Below are positions 16,974 through 24,772 of a stretch of DNA of 36,114 bases, one piece after another. Both the position numbers and the translations under genes were made by a program. Source of the stretch: Gammaproteobacteria bacterium HGW-Gammaproteobacteria-2 (GTDB lineage: Bacteria > Pseudomonadota > Gammaproteobacteria > Xanthomonadales > Xanthomonadaceae); the NCBI GenBank assembly GCA_002840015.1, contig PGZE01000044.1, forward strand, positions 1 to 36,114. The letters are read 5' to 3'. The number at the start of each line of letters is the position of its first letter. Within the stretch, counting starts at the first letter, position 1. The notes beneath the pieces were generated by a model. The model did no database searches. It was not told the DNA's origin and saw only the letters and a program-made list of their open reading frames with translations.

Positions 16974-17068
16974 GGCAGACCTCTAGTGCAAGATATGAAT
17001 GGGATTTCGCACGAATGCTGTGGGTTGGCACTAACCGAGTCCCGAGTCCCGAGTCCCGAGTCCCGTCA
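16888..17068. repeat. Inverted pair of GGGACTCG octamer arrays around the argF'-argG junction
   Basis: Left array (16892-16951): GGGACTCGCGACTTGGGA, a short spacer, then GGGACTCGGGACTGGGGACT and more. Right array (17035-17065): four units of CGAGTCCC. The left one encodes the ArgG N-tail, and the right one encodes the last residues of ArgF' (LGTRDSGLG). The same inverted arrangement is seen around 15456-15710. Confidence 0.75.
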
Positions 17069-18059
17069 AAGCAACCATCACCGCCTTCTGCACATGCAGG
17101 CGGTTTTCGGCCTCGTCGATGGCGATGCAGGCGGGCGAATCCATCACCGCGTCGCTGGCCTTGACGTTGCGGCGCAGTGGCAGGCAGTGACTGAACACCG
17201 CGTTGTTGGTCAACGCCATTTTGTCGCTGTCGACCATGAAGTGCTGGTGCGCGTCGCGGATCGGTTTTTCCTGTTCCCAGCGCCCGAAATACGGAATCGC
17301 GCCCCAGCTCTTGGCGTAGATCACATCGGCGCCGGCATAGGCCACCTGCGGGTCGTGGCTGACCGCCAGCGAGCCACCATTGGCGGCAACGTTGTCGCGC
17401 GCCCAGTCCATGTATCGCGCATCGAGCAGGTATTCCGGGGTCGGGCACAGCAAGGTCACATCCATGCCCAGGCGCGTTGCGATGGTAAGCGCGGAATTGG
17501 CGACCGCGGTGTTGAGTGGGCGAGGGTGGTAGGTCCAGGTGAGCACGTATTTTTTACCGCGCAGATCCTCGCTGCCGAAGTGCTCTTGCAACGCCAGCGC
17601 GTGCGCCAGTTCCTGGCACGGGTGGGTGATCGTTTCCATGTTGATTACCGGCACCGTGGAATATTTGGCGAAGCCACGCAGCACGTGATCTTCGCGGTCG
17701 ACCGACCAGTTCTGGAATTTCGGAAAGGCACGCACGCCAATCAAATCGACATAGCGGCTCAACACGCGTGCCACCTCGGCGATGTGCTCCTCGGTGTCGC
17801 CATCCATCACCGTGCCAAGGTCAAACTCGATCGGCCAGGCATCCTTGCCCGGCGCCAGCACCACGGCGTGGCCGCCGAGTTGAAAGGCGCCGATCTCGAA
17901 ACTGCTGCGTGTGCGCAGCGAGGGATTGAAGAACACCAGGGCGATGGTCTTGCCCTTGAGCTGATCACCGAGGCGTTCGCGCTTGAAGGCGGCGGCTTCG
18001 CGCAGTACCGCATCGATTTCCGGGCGACTCCAATCCTGAGTATTGAGAAAGTGCTTCAT
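17031..18059 (-). CDS. argF': N-acetylornithine carbamoyltransferase (ArgF')
   Basis: Transfers the carbamoyl group to N-acetylornithine, giving N-acetylcitrulline. The sequence follows Xanthomonas AOTCase closely from MKHFLNTQDWSRPEID onward. It has the carbamoyl-phosphate motif FFNPSLRTRSSFE, then THPCQELAHALALQEH and SHCLPLRRNVKASD. It has 342 residues against about 339 in Xanthomonas, and the last nine (LGTRDSGLG) come from an octamer array. ATG 18059 matches the family N-terminus. The open frame upstream to 18353 runs through the attenuator and is not expected to be translated. This is the first enzyme gene of the operon and lies 41 bases after the leader terminator. Confidence 0.93.
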   Translation of the reverse strand: MKHFLNTQDWSRPEIDAVLREAAAFKRERLGDQLKGKTIALVFFNPSLRTRSSFEIGAFQLGGHAVVLAPGKDAWPIEFDLGTVMDGDTEEHIAEVARVLSRYVDLIGVRAFPKFQNWSVDREDHVLRGFAKYSTVPVINMETITHPCQELAHALALQEHFGSEDLRGKKYVLTWTYHPRPLNTAVANSALTIATRLGMDVTLLCPTPEYLLDARYMDWARDNVAANGGSLAVSHDPQVAYAGADVIYAKSWGAIPYFGRWEQEKPIRDAHQHFMVDSDKMALTNNAVFSHCLPLRRNVKASDAVMDSPACIAIDEAENRLHVQKAVMVALTGLGTRDSGLG

Positions 18060-18100
18060 GAGATGGCCAAGGTTCAAGGGGAAAGGGGGATGCGATTCGC

Positions 18101-18132
18101 AAAAAAAAAAGCCCAGCGCACAGGCTGGGCTT
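18101..18132 (-). terminator. Intrinsic terminator in the argF' leader (attenuator hairpin)
   Basis: On the minus strand, AAGCCCAGC (18132-18124), a six-base loop and GCTGGGCTT (18117-18109) form a perfect 9-bp stem followed by a run of Ts to 18101. It lies between the Arg-rich leader peptide and argF', in the direction of arg transcription, so it must be read through for expression. Confidence 0.85.
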
Positions 18133-18160
18133 CGAAAGTCGGTGACAGAACCGGACGACG

Positions 18161-18265
18161 CTACCCAGCGTGAATTGTGGGCCGCACTCGGCGCGCGCGC
18201 GAAGTCATGCCAGCCGCCATGCGGGCGGTGGTCAGGATATCGGCGTCGGTGTACGAGCGATTCAT
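18161..18265 (-). CDS. Arg-rich leader peptide of the arginine operon
   Basis: A 34-residue frame starts MNRSYTDADILTTARMAAGM and ends TSRARRVRPTIHAG. Residues 23-28 are R-A-R-R-V-R (CGC GCG CGC CGA GTG CGG), so four of six consecutive codons call for arginine; two more Arg occur at residues 3 and 15. A modest GAG lies 5 bases before the ATG. The stop TAG sits within a GCTGGG element complementary to the terminator's 5' arm. The product itself probably has no function; its translation would sense charged tRNA-Arg. It is not annotated by usual gene finders because of its length. Confidence 0.65.
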   Translation of the reverse strand: MNRSYTDADILTTARMAAGMTSRARRVRPTIHAG

Positions 18266-18299
18266 TGGTACTCAGTGTTGCATAGCACAACGGAGCGTG

Positions 18300-18600
18300 C
18301 AAGAGCGAGCGTGTCGTGTCCAGCATGGCTCGATCCGGAAACTGAAGCCGCATCTCCCATTAGCGATGAGCCTGACGGGGTGCTTCTTGCTCGGCCCACT
18401 GTACCGCCGAGCCGGGCAGATACTGTACCACCACAGGCACCCACACCGACGCCACAAACATCTTGGCCAGTTGTTGCGATGGATCCCCGGTTCATGGCTG
18501 CTGGTACGCAAACGTAGTGGTTGGTATCGGTGGGCCCCGGCGGAGCCGGGTGCGCCCGGGAAATGCGGGGCGGATGAGGAAGCCAGATGACTCGGAAATA
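18300..18600. other. Intergenic stretch without a recognisable gene
   Basis: Between the arg leader and the MITE-like repeat at 18608 several short frames are open on both strands, but none has a convincing start, ribosome site or family resemblance. The arg promoter should lie at its left end, near 18270-18320. A TTGCAC is present there, but I see no acceptable -10 box at standard spacing. GCCCCGGCGGAGCCGGG near 18534 can form a small hairpin. Confidence 0.4.
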
Positions 18601-18607
18601 TCCGTCC

Positions 18608-18768
18608 GACCCGAATGGCGCTTGCTTAAGCACCGTCCTTCCAGCGAAAGCTGGCATCCAGCTTCTTTCGCTCGTGCCAAATTTCCTGAAATCACTGGAT
18701 TCCCGCCTGTGCGGGAATGACGATTTGATGGCGTTCTGGCTTAAGGAAGTGCCATTCCAGTCTGACCC
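18608..18768 (+). repeat. MITE-like element, copy A
   Basis: The element starts CCCGAATGGCGCTTGCTTAA and ends TTAAGGAAGTGCCATTCCAG. The two ends are imperfect inverted repeats of each other (GAATGGCGCTTGCTTAA against GGAATGGCACTTCCTTAA). Inside are the palindromes CCAGCGAAAGCTGG and ATTCCCGCCTGTGCGGGAAT. A second copy in the opposite orientation lies at 21366-21575, on the other side of the diguanylate cyclase gene. Such elements carry no protein. Confidence 0.75.
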
Positions 18769-18857
18769 AGATTATGCCGATTATGCCTGGCCGCGGCAGG
18801 TGGAGATGCTTTGAAAGAAGCGTCGCTGAACGGCGAGCCAGCGCTGACGAAACGGCC

Positions 18858-21041
18858 TCAACCGCTGCCGGGCGCGTCCATCACGCGACCCGACGCCAAC
18901 CGTCGAAGCACCCCGCGCTCCTCCAGCTCCGCCGGCGATGTCCCCGCCAGGTCCGGGGTGCTGCCTTCGCCCACAAGCCCGGTCCAGCCGTCGCGGCCGC
19001 TGGCCTTGGTGCAGTACACGGCGTAGTCGGCGATGCGCAGGGCGGTGTCCCAGTCAGGCGCGGCATCGTCCCAGGTGGGCAGGGGCACGTAGCCCAGCGA
19101 GGCGGTGATGCGGCGGCTGGTGCCTTCCACGAACGGCTGCTCGCGCAACTGGCGCAGCAGGCGCTCGCACAGGGCCGGGCCCTGGTCGGCGCTGGCGCCG
19201 CGGCACACCCACACGAACTCCTCGCCGCCCCAGCGCACCATCAGGTCGCCCTGGCGGGCCACGGCGCGCAGGGTGTCGGCGAACTGCTGCAGGGCGCGGT
19301 CGCCGGCGTCGTGGCCGTGGTTGTCGTTGATTGTCTTGAAGTGGTCAAGGTCCAGCATCACCAGCAGGTGCTGGCCGTCGAAGTGGCCTGGCGTGGCGAT
19401 GGCTTCGATCAAGCAGCGGCGGTTGCCTAGGCCGGTGAGTTCGTCTTCGCGGCTTTGCTGGGAAATGGTGGTGTTAAGTTCGGCCAGGTCGTTGCGCTGC
19501 CTTTCGATCTCGGCGCTGCGGGCGGCCAGCTCATGGTGGCTGCGAGTGCGCAGGCGGTGCGTGCGCCACAGCAGCACCAGCACGGCGGCAGCGGCCACCA
19601 GGCTGGCGACGAGGGCCAGGTTGATGGCGTCAGCGCGTGCCCGCTGGGCCTGCAGGGCGGTGTTCTCGGCGCGTTGAATCTCGTTGGCAGTCTCGGCGAC
19701 AGCAAGTGCCTGGTTCTTGCGCTCAAGGTCGAGGGTGTTTTCCAGCTCACCGATGCGCGTCTGCGACTCGGTGGAGGTCACTTCATCGCTGAGCGCCTTG
19801 AACTCGCGCATGGCCACCAGGGCTTCGGCATAGCGGCCCAAGACTTCGAGGTTGTCAATCAGCACCGGGTAAAGCTCGAGCCGCTTCGGGCGCACGTCGG
19901 CGGTTTCGTAGAGTTCGCGGGCGCGCTGCAGGTGCGGCGCGGCTTCGGCGTGCCGTGCGAGCTGCGCCAGGGTTTCGCCCAGGTTCTTTTCGACCACGGC
20001 GCGCACCTCCGGCGGGTCGCGCGGGTCCACCTGGCGGGCAAGCTCCTGAAAAACTTCCAGCGCTTCGGCGAACTGGCCTTCGTCGCGCAGCAGGTGGCCG
20101 TAGTTGTTCAGCGCACCGCCGGTGGGCAACTGGTTGGCGCGGCCAAACGCCAGCGCCTCCTGCGACCAGCGCCGGCCTTGCTCCACGTTACCGGCACCGA
20201 TATACGCGGTGGCCAGCACCGACAGCACGCCCATGCGCTCCTCGGGAGTGGGGGATTGTCCGCGCTGCTCCTTTTCGGCGCGCTCGGCGTACTCGATGGC
20301 GCGCGCGTGTTCGCCCAGGTAGATGAAGATGCCGGTGAGGTTGCGTAGCACGCCTGTGTCCACCGGTTCGCCCAGCGCCTCGCCCACGCGCAGAGCGGCG
20401 AGCAGGGCTTCGATGGCCGGGGGGAACTGGCTCTGCATGGCGTGGATGGCACCCTTGGCGCGCAGCGCGGTGAGCAGGCGCTGGCTGGGCGTGTCGCCCA
20501 GCAGGGTGATGATGGTTTCCAGCGTGCGGCTTGCGTCTTCCAGGCGGGGTACGCGCGAATAGACCGTCATCAGGTGGTGCAGGAGGTCGGCGCGGGCCTC
20601 CACCGGCACCGTCGTGTCCTGGGAGGCGGCCGTGGCGCGGGGTTCGATGGCCTCCAGGCCTTCCCAGTCGCCGGCGGCGTATCGGCGCTCAAGATCGAGC
20701 TGCAGCAACTTGGCTTCACCCAGCGCGTCGGTGGGCGGCGCGGCCAGCAGGTCGGCGGCCAGCGCCTTGGCTTCGGCAGCCTGCTTTTTTATCAATAGGG
20801 TGTTGAGCAGGGCCCGGCCGGCGGCGGCACGCTCGGGATGGGTCGGGTTGGCGTAAATCAACTCCAGTGCGGCGACGGTGCCGACGGGGTCGGTGCCGTA
20901 GCTTTTGGCCACCTTGTTGACGGTGGGGTTGGGGTCGGGCGCAGCGGGCGCTGCCGGTGTGGCCAGCGCCAGCGCAGGCAGCAGCATGAGCGGGAAAAGC
21001 AGCGTCCTGACAGCTGCGCGCAGCCGTGTCTGGTTTGTCAT
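18858..21041 (-). CDS. Membrane diguanylate cyclase with periplasmic TPR-like sensor and GGDEF domain
   Basis: A 727-residue protein predicted to make c-di-GMP from two GTP. A signal peptide (LLFPLMLLPALALA) precedes a long all-helical region (about 45-430) with TPR-type spacing (LNNYGHLLRDEGQFAEALEVF). A coiled coil, one membrane segment (LALVASLVAAAAVLVLLW) and a second coiled coil lead to the GGDEF domain: DELTGLGNRRCL, MLDLDHFKTINDNHGH and RWGGEEFVWV, with the canonical GGEEF at 605-609. RQGD, five residues before it, fits the inhibitory I-site (RxxD), so product feedback is likely. AGGGAA lies 7 bases before the ATG. The gene stands alone between inverted MITE-like copies, which suggests mobility or rearrangement. 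Confidence 0.9.
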   Translation of the reverse strand: MTNQTRLRAAVRTLLFPLMLLPALALATPAAPAAPDPNPTVNKVAKSYGTDPVGTVAALELIYANPTHPERAAAGRALLNTLLIKKQAAEAKALAADLLAAPPTDALGEAKLLQLDLERRYAAGDWEGLEAIEPRATAASQDTTVPVEARADLLHHLMTVYSRVPRLEDASRTLETIITLLGDTPSQRLLTALRAKGAIHAMQSQFPPAIEALLAALRVGEALGEPVDTGVLRNLTGIFIYLGEHARAIEYAERAEKEQRGQSPTPEERMGVLSVLATAYIGAGNVEQGRRWSQEALAFGRANQLPTGGALNNYGHLLRDEGQFAEALEVFQELARQVDPRDPPEVRAVVEKNLGETLAQLARHAEAAPHLQRARELYETADVRPKRLELYPVLIDNLEVLGRYAEALVAMREFKALSDEVTSTESQTRIGELENTLDLERKNQALAVAETANEIQRAENTALQAQRARADAINLALVASLVAAAAVLVLLWRTHRLRTRSHHELAARSAEIERQRNDLAELNTTISQQSREDELTGLGNRRCLIEAIATPGHFDGQHLLVMLDLDHFKTINDNHGHDAGDRALQQFADTLRAVARQGDLMVRWGGEEFVWVCRGASADQGPALCERLLRQLREQPFVEGTSRRITASLGYVPLPTWDDAAPDWDTALRIADYAVYCTKASGRDGWTGLVGEGSTPDLAGTSPAELEERGVLRRLASGRVMDAPGSG

Positions 21042-21171
21042 GCGATGGTTCCCTGGAAAGCGCGGTGAATACCCTTGGGGTCAGCATTGCCTACCTAATC
21101 ACAAGGCGCAAGCGCCGACGGCCGCTTGCCGCCTGGCTGTGCCCCTAACAAACCCACTTCACCTGCTGCCG

Positions 21172-21330
21172 TTATGCCTTTACATTGTCGCCGGGAATGC
21201 ACGTCGCCTGCGTCCCTTTCAACGTGTTGACCTTGTTCTCGGAGCCCATCACGGGCTTGGCGTCCACGGTGGTTTCGCGCTCGAAGGCGTGGGATTTGTC
21301 GGTGTTGCAGTAGCACAAAATGGCACAAAA
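21172..21330 (-). pseudogene. 3' remnant of a small unidentified gene
   Basis: On the minus strand a frame without a start reads AILCYCNTDKSHAFERETTV, then VMGSENKVNTLKGTQATC, then IPGDNVKA and TAA (21174-21172). The composition looks like real protein, with Cys residues and a balanced charge. I do not recognise the family. The upstream part is cut off exactly where the tandem 34-base repeat begins (21332), so insertion of the MITE-like element probably destroyed the gene. Confidence 0.4.
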
Positions 21331-21331
21331 C

Positions 21332-21575
21332 AGGGGTAAAACTGGAATGGCACTTTCTTAAGCCAGGGGGTAAAACTGGAATGGCACTTTCTTAAGCCAG
21401 AACCCTCCCCTCAATTCGTCATCCCCGCGACTGCGCGCGCCCGGAGCGTGCGCGAACAGCGAAGCTGGCCCGTAAGGCGGGAATCCAATGACTTCAGGAA
21501 AGTGGGTACGAGTGAAAGAAGCTGGATGCCAGCTTTCGCTGGCATGACGACGTTTAAGCAAGCGCCATTCGGGTC
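21332..21575 (-). repeat. MITE-like element, copy B, with a duplicated 34-base end
   Basis: Inverted copy of the element at 18608-18768, running 21575 to 21366. Inside it differs by extra GC-rich bases (near 21424-21470) in place of the short palindrome. The terminal unit GGGTAAAACTGGAATGGCAC with TTTCTTAAGCC is duplicated exactly at a 34-base period (21332-21365 and 21366-21399). Confidence 0.75.
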
Positions 21576-21856
21576 TGGTCCCGATTCTACCGATTTTGCA
21601 GTTGACGGCGGCGGCGAAATGGTGGCCCCGATTCTGCCGATTTTTGACTAATTAGTGGTATTCGGTGTTATGGCGGTCTTGACAGCCCGATGAACCCGGC
21701 CATTGCACGCTATGGATGCGGCTTGCTCCAGCCGCGCCGGCTCAGCTTGGCGCACCGCGATTGCGGATGCACGTCGCGGATGCCATGCGGTGGTGGCTTA
21801 CACTATCGCCTGCGCAGGCCTTGGTGCGGCACCGGGGGGCACAACAAGAGGGATGC

Positions 21857-22546
21857 ATGAGCACCATACCGGTACTGACTATTGATGGCCCTTCGGGCTC
21901 GGGCAAGGGCACCATCAGCCGGGCGCTGGCGGCACGTTTGGGCTGGCACTATCTGGATTCGGGGGCGCTGTACCGCGCGGTGGGCCTGGCTGCGGCGTGG
22001 GCGGACATCGATCTGAGCGATGCCGACGCGTTGCTGCGTTGTACCGAAGAGGTCCGTGTACAGTTTCGCGAAGCCGCCGATCCGTCGGCCGAGCCACGGG
22101 TGCTGGTCAATGGGGTGGATGCCACCGACGAATTGCGTACCGAAACCGCTGGCGCTGCGGCATCGGCCATCGCGGCGCTGCCGCAGGTGCGCACGGCGCT
22201 GACGGCACGCCAGCGGCGTGCGCGGCGCATGCCCGGCCTGGTGGCCGATGGCCGCGACATGGGCACGGTGATCTTTGCCGACGCGCCGTACAAGGTGTTT
22301 TTGACCGCCAGCGCCGATGAGCGCGCACAACGGCGGTATAAGCAGTTGAAGGAAAAAGGGGTTTCGGTTAAGCTGGACAGTCTGCTACGCGAGATTCTTG
22401 CTCGTGACCAGCGTGATGCCCAGCGTGCGGTAGCGCCCCTGATGCCGGCCACAGATGCCGTCACCATCGACACCACCGGCTTGGGCATCGATGCGGTGAT
22501 CGAAAAAGTCCTTGCGCTGTTGCCGGCATCGCTGCGGCAGCAGTAG
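21857..22546 (+). CDS. cmk: Cytidylate kinase
   Basis: Phosphorylates CMP and dCMP with ATP in the cytoplasm. The 229-residue protein begins [20 protein letters not shown] with the P-loop GPSGSGKGT. Next are [17 protein letters not shown] and [24 protein letters not shown], then the lid [10 protein letters not shown] and [16 protein letters not shown]. The start at 21857 has AGAGGG upstream. An upstream open frame to 21716 has no family match. It is followed by rpsA, the usual gammaproteobacterial order. Confidence 0.95.
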   Translation: MSTIPVLTIDGPSGSGKGTISRALAARLGWHYLDSGALYRAVGLAAAWADIDLSDADALLRCTEEVRVQFREAADPSAEPRVLVNGVDATDELRTETAGAAASAIAALPQVRTALTARQRRARRMPGLVADGRDMGTVIFADAPYKVFLTASADERAQRRYKQLKEKGVSVKLDSLLREILARDQRDAQRAVAPLMPATDAVTIDTTGLGIDAVIEKVLALLPASLRQQ

Positions 22547-22686
22547 CGTCTGCCAGGTATTGGCACCGTGGGCAGAACTGGCCCTCACGCATGGTGCGTG
22601 GGGAGTTTCCTCAACCGGCGCGCAAGCGCCACACAATGGTGGGTCGCGCCGATCGCGGCCCGTGTGTTCAACCGAGAAATCTTTCA

Positions 22687-24332
22687 ATGACCGAATCATT
22701 TGCTGAGCTGTTCGAACAAAGCCAAGCTGCACTGACCAACCTCAAGCCCGGGTCCATCGTTAGCGGTGTGGTAGTCGAAATCCGATCCGATGTGGTGGTC
22801 GTCAATGCGGGCCTGAAGTCGGAAGGCATTGTGCCGATCGAACAGTTCCGGAACGAAGCTGGAGAACTCGAAGTCGCGGTGGGTGATACCGTCAAGGTAG
22901 CCCTGGATTCGCTGGAAAACGGCTTCGGCGAAACCGTGTTGTCGCGCGAGAAAGCCAAGCGTGCGATGGTGTGGGACGAGCTGGAAGAAGCACTGCAGAG
23001 CAATGCCACCATCACCGGCCGCATCAGCGGCAAGGTCAAGGGTGGTTTCACTGTCGATATCAAGGATGTGCGGGCGTTCCTGCCCGGTTCGCTGGTGGAT
23101 GTGCGCCCGGTGCGCGACCCGGCCTACCTTGAAGGCAAGGAGCTTGAGTTCAAGCTGATCAAGCTCGATCGCAAGCGCAACAATGTGGTGGTGTCGCGTC
23201 GTGCGGTGGTGGAGAGCGAGTTCTCCGAAGAGCGCGAGAAGATGCTGGAGCGCTTGCAGGAAAACGCGGTGGTCAAGGGTGTGGTCAAGAACCTCACCGA
23301 TTACGGCGCGTTCGTGGACCTCGGTGGCATCGACGGCCTGCTGCACATCACCGACATGGCGTGGAAGCGCGTGCGCCATCCGTCCGAAGTGGTCAACGTG
23401 GGCGACGAGCTCGACGTGCGCGTGCTCAAGTTCGATCGCGAGCGCAACCGCGTCAGCCTCGGCCTGAAGCAGCTGGGCGAGGATCCGTGGGAGAACATCG
23501 CCCGTCGTTACCCGAGCACCTCGCGCGTGTTCGGCAAGGTCTCCAACGTCACCGATTACGGCGCGTTCGTCGAAATCGAAGCCGGCGTCGAGGGTCTGGT
23601 ACACGTTTCCGAAATGGATTGGACCAACAAGAATGTCAATCCGTCCAAGGTGGTGCAGGTTGGCGACGATGTCGAAGTGATGGTGCTCGATGTGGATGAA
23701 GAGCGTCGCCGCATTTCGCTCGGCATCAAGCAGTGCACCTCCAATCCGTGGGAAGCCTTCGCCGCATCAAGTCGATCACCGATTTCGGCATCTTTGTCGG
23801 TATCGAGGGCGGCATCGACGGCCTGGTTCACCTGTCCGACATCTCCTGGAACGCCACCGGTGAAGACATCGTGCGCAACTTCAAGAAGGGCGACGAGGTT
23901 GAGGCCGTGGTGCTGGCGGTCGATCCCGAGCGCGAGCGTATTTCGCTTGGCCTCAAGCAGATGGAGCAGGACCCGTTTGGCCAGTTCATGGCGCAGCATG
24001 CCAAGGGCGATGTCCTGACCGGTACGGTCAAGGAAGTGGATGCACGTGGCGCCAACATCGAGCTGGCTGATGGCGTTGAGGGCTATGTGCGCGCTTCGGA
24101 TATCTCCAAGGAGCGCGTTGAAGACGCCAGCGCGGTGCTCAAGGTTGGCGAAACCATCGAGGCCAAGTTCATCGGTATGGATCGCAAGGGCCGTGTGTTG
24201 CAACTCTCGATCCGCGCCAAGGATGATGCCGATGTGGCGCAGGTGATGGACGAGTATCAGGCAACTGCCTCCAGCAGTGGCACCACCAAGTTGGGTGCCT
24301 TGTTGCGCGAGCAGTTGAACAAGTCCGAGTAA
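22687..24332 (+). pseudogene. rpsA: 30S ribosomal protein S1, reading frame broken by an apparent 34-base deletion
   Basis: S1 binds mRNA through six S1 (OB-fold) repeats and is normally essential in gammaproteobacteria. From ATG 22687 the protein is normal through residue 359 (SNPWEAFA at 23761-23763). The next bases give [20 protein letters not shown] only in another frame, which continues correctly to 24332 (LREQLNKSE). In E. coli about 11 residues (ETHNKGDRVEG-like) stand between these blocks. Restoring 34 bases gives exactly 559 residues, the family length. As given, the first frame stops at 24018 after 84 wrong residues. This could be an assembly error, since the lesion lies between short GCCGC repeats, or a real mutation with another S1 copy elsewhere. 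Confidence 0.85.
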
Positions 24333-24338
24333 GTCATC

Positions 24339-24376
24339 GTTCGGGGCCTGTGATGCAGGCCCCGAACGTCTTTCCA
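24339..24376 (+). terminator. Strong hairpin after rpsA
   Basis: CGTTCGGGGCCTG (24339-24351) and CAGGCCCCGAACG (24357-24369) form a perfect 13-bp stem with a five-base loop, TGATG, followed by TCTTTCC. It starts 7 bases after the rpsA stop and precedes ihfB. The poor U-tract suggests partial termination or an RNA end-protecting hairpin. Confidence 0.65.
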
Positions 24377-24399
24377 GCGGCATCCAGCCCGAAGACACC

Positions 24400-24702
24400 A
24401 TGACCAAGTCCGAATTGATTGAATTGCTGGCTCGCAGCCAGGGCCACCTGAAAGCCGATGATGTCGATGTTTCGGTCAAGACCTTGCTCGAATTGATGAG
24501 CACAGCGCTGGCTGAGGGCGAGCGCATTGAAATTCGGGGTTTTGGCAGTTTTTCCTTGCATTTTCGTCCGGCGCGTATTGGCCGCAACCCCAAGACCGGG
24601 GAGTCGGTTGCGCTTCCTGGCAAGCACGTGCCGCACTTCAAGCCGGGCAAGGAATTGCGTGAACGCGTGAATAACGCATCTATTGTTACCAGCACAGACT
24701 GA
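24400..24702 (+). CDS. ihfB: Integration host factor subunit beta
   Basis: A 100-residue DNA-bending protein of the HU/IHF family that pairs with IhfA. It begins [14 protein letters not shown]. The body helix is followed by [20 protein letters not shown], and the DNA-binding arm signature is [31 protein letters not shown] is the typical C-terminus. The position directly after rpsA is conserved in gammaproteobacteria. Confidence 0.95.
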   Translation: MTKSELIELLARSQGHLKADDVDVSVKTLLELMSTALAEGERIEIRGFGSFSLHFRPARIGRNPKTGESVALPGKHVPHFKPGKELRERVNNASIVTSTD

Positions 24703-24772
24703 TTGCTTTTTCAGACACACGCTCTGTGCTTGTGTTCACTTCGTTTGATCTCTCCGCTCCAGGAGCCTGCCC

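Larger units (their letters stand above)
18101..18265 (-). promoter_or_regulatory. Candidate arginine-responsive transcription attenuator
   Basis: Four segments with the logic of a trp/his-type attenuator are present on the minus strand. Segment 1, GCCCA (18182-18178), lies at the Arg codons. Segment 2, GCTGGGT (18169-18163), overlaps the leader stop codon. Segments 3 (18132-18124) and 4 (18117-18109) form the terminator. Segment 1 can pair with 2, 2 with 3 (GCTGGG with CCCAGC), or 3 with 4. A ribosome stalled on the Arg codons would cover segment 1 and free 2 to pair with 3, preventing termination. A ribosome reaching the stop would cover 2 and allow termination. The pairings are read by eye; energies were not computed. 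Confidence 0.7.

Noticed and set aside
16716-18173. 485-residue open frame antisense to argG and argF'
   Set aside because: Shadow of two well-identified enzymes; it also crosses the arrays and the terminator.
17031-18353. A 440-residue ArgF' starting at 18353
   Set aside because: The extra 98 residues run through the attenuator and leader peptide region; the family N-terminus begins at 18059.
18300-18595. A small lipoprotein gene (M-S-L-T-G-C frame near 18366) or a Pro-rich frame
   Set aside because: No ribosome site, a very short hydrophobic part and no recognisable family; the His/Arg-rich remainder looks like chance.
21676-21804. Promoter of cmk at TTGACA 21679 or TACACT 21799
   Set aside because: Neither box has an acceptable partner at standard spacing.
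23733-24332. Programmed frameshift or split functional S1 gene
   Set aside because: About 34 bases of conserved sequence are absent at the junction, so frameshifting alone could not restore the protein; the internal GTG has no ribosome site.
22696-24695. Long antisense frames over rpsA and ihfB
   Set aside because: They mirror S1 repeats; no start signals and no family resemblance.
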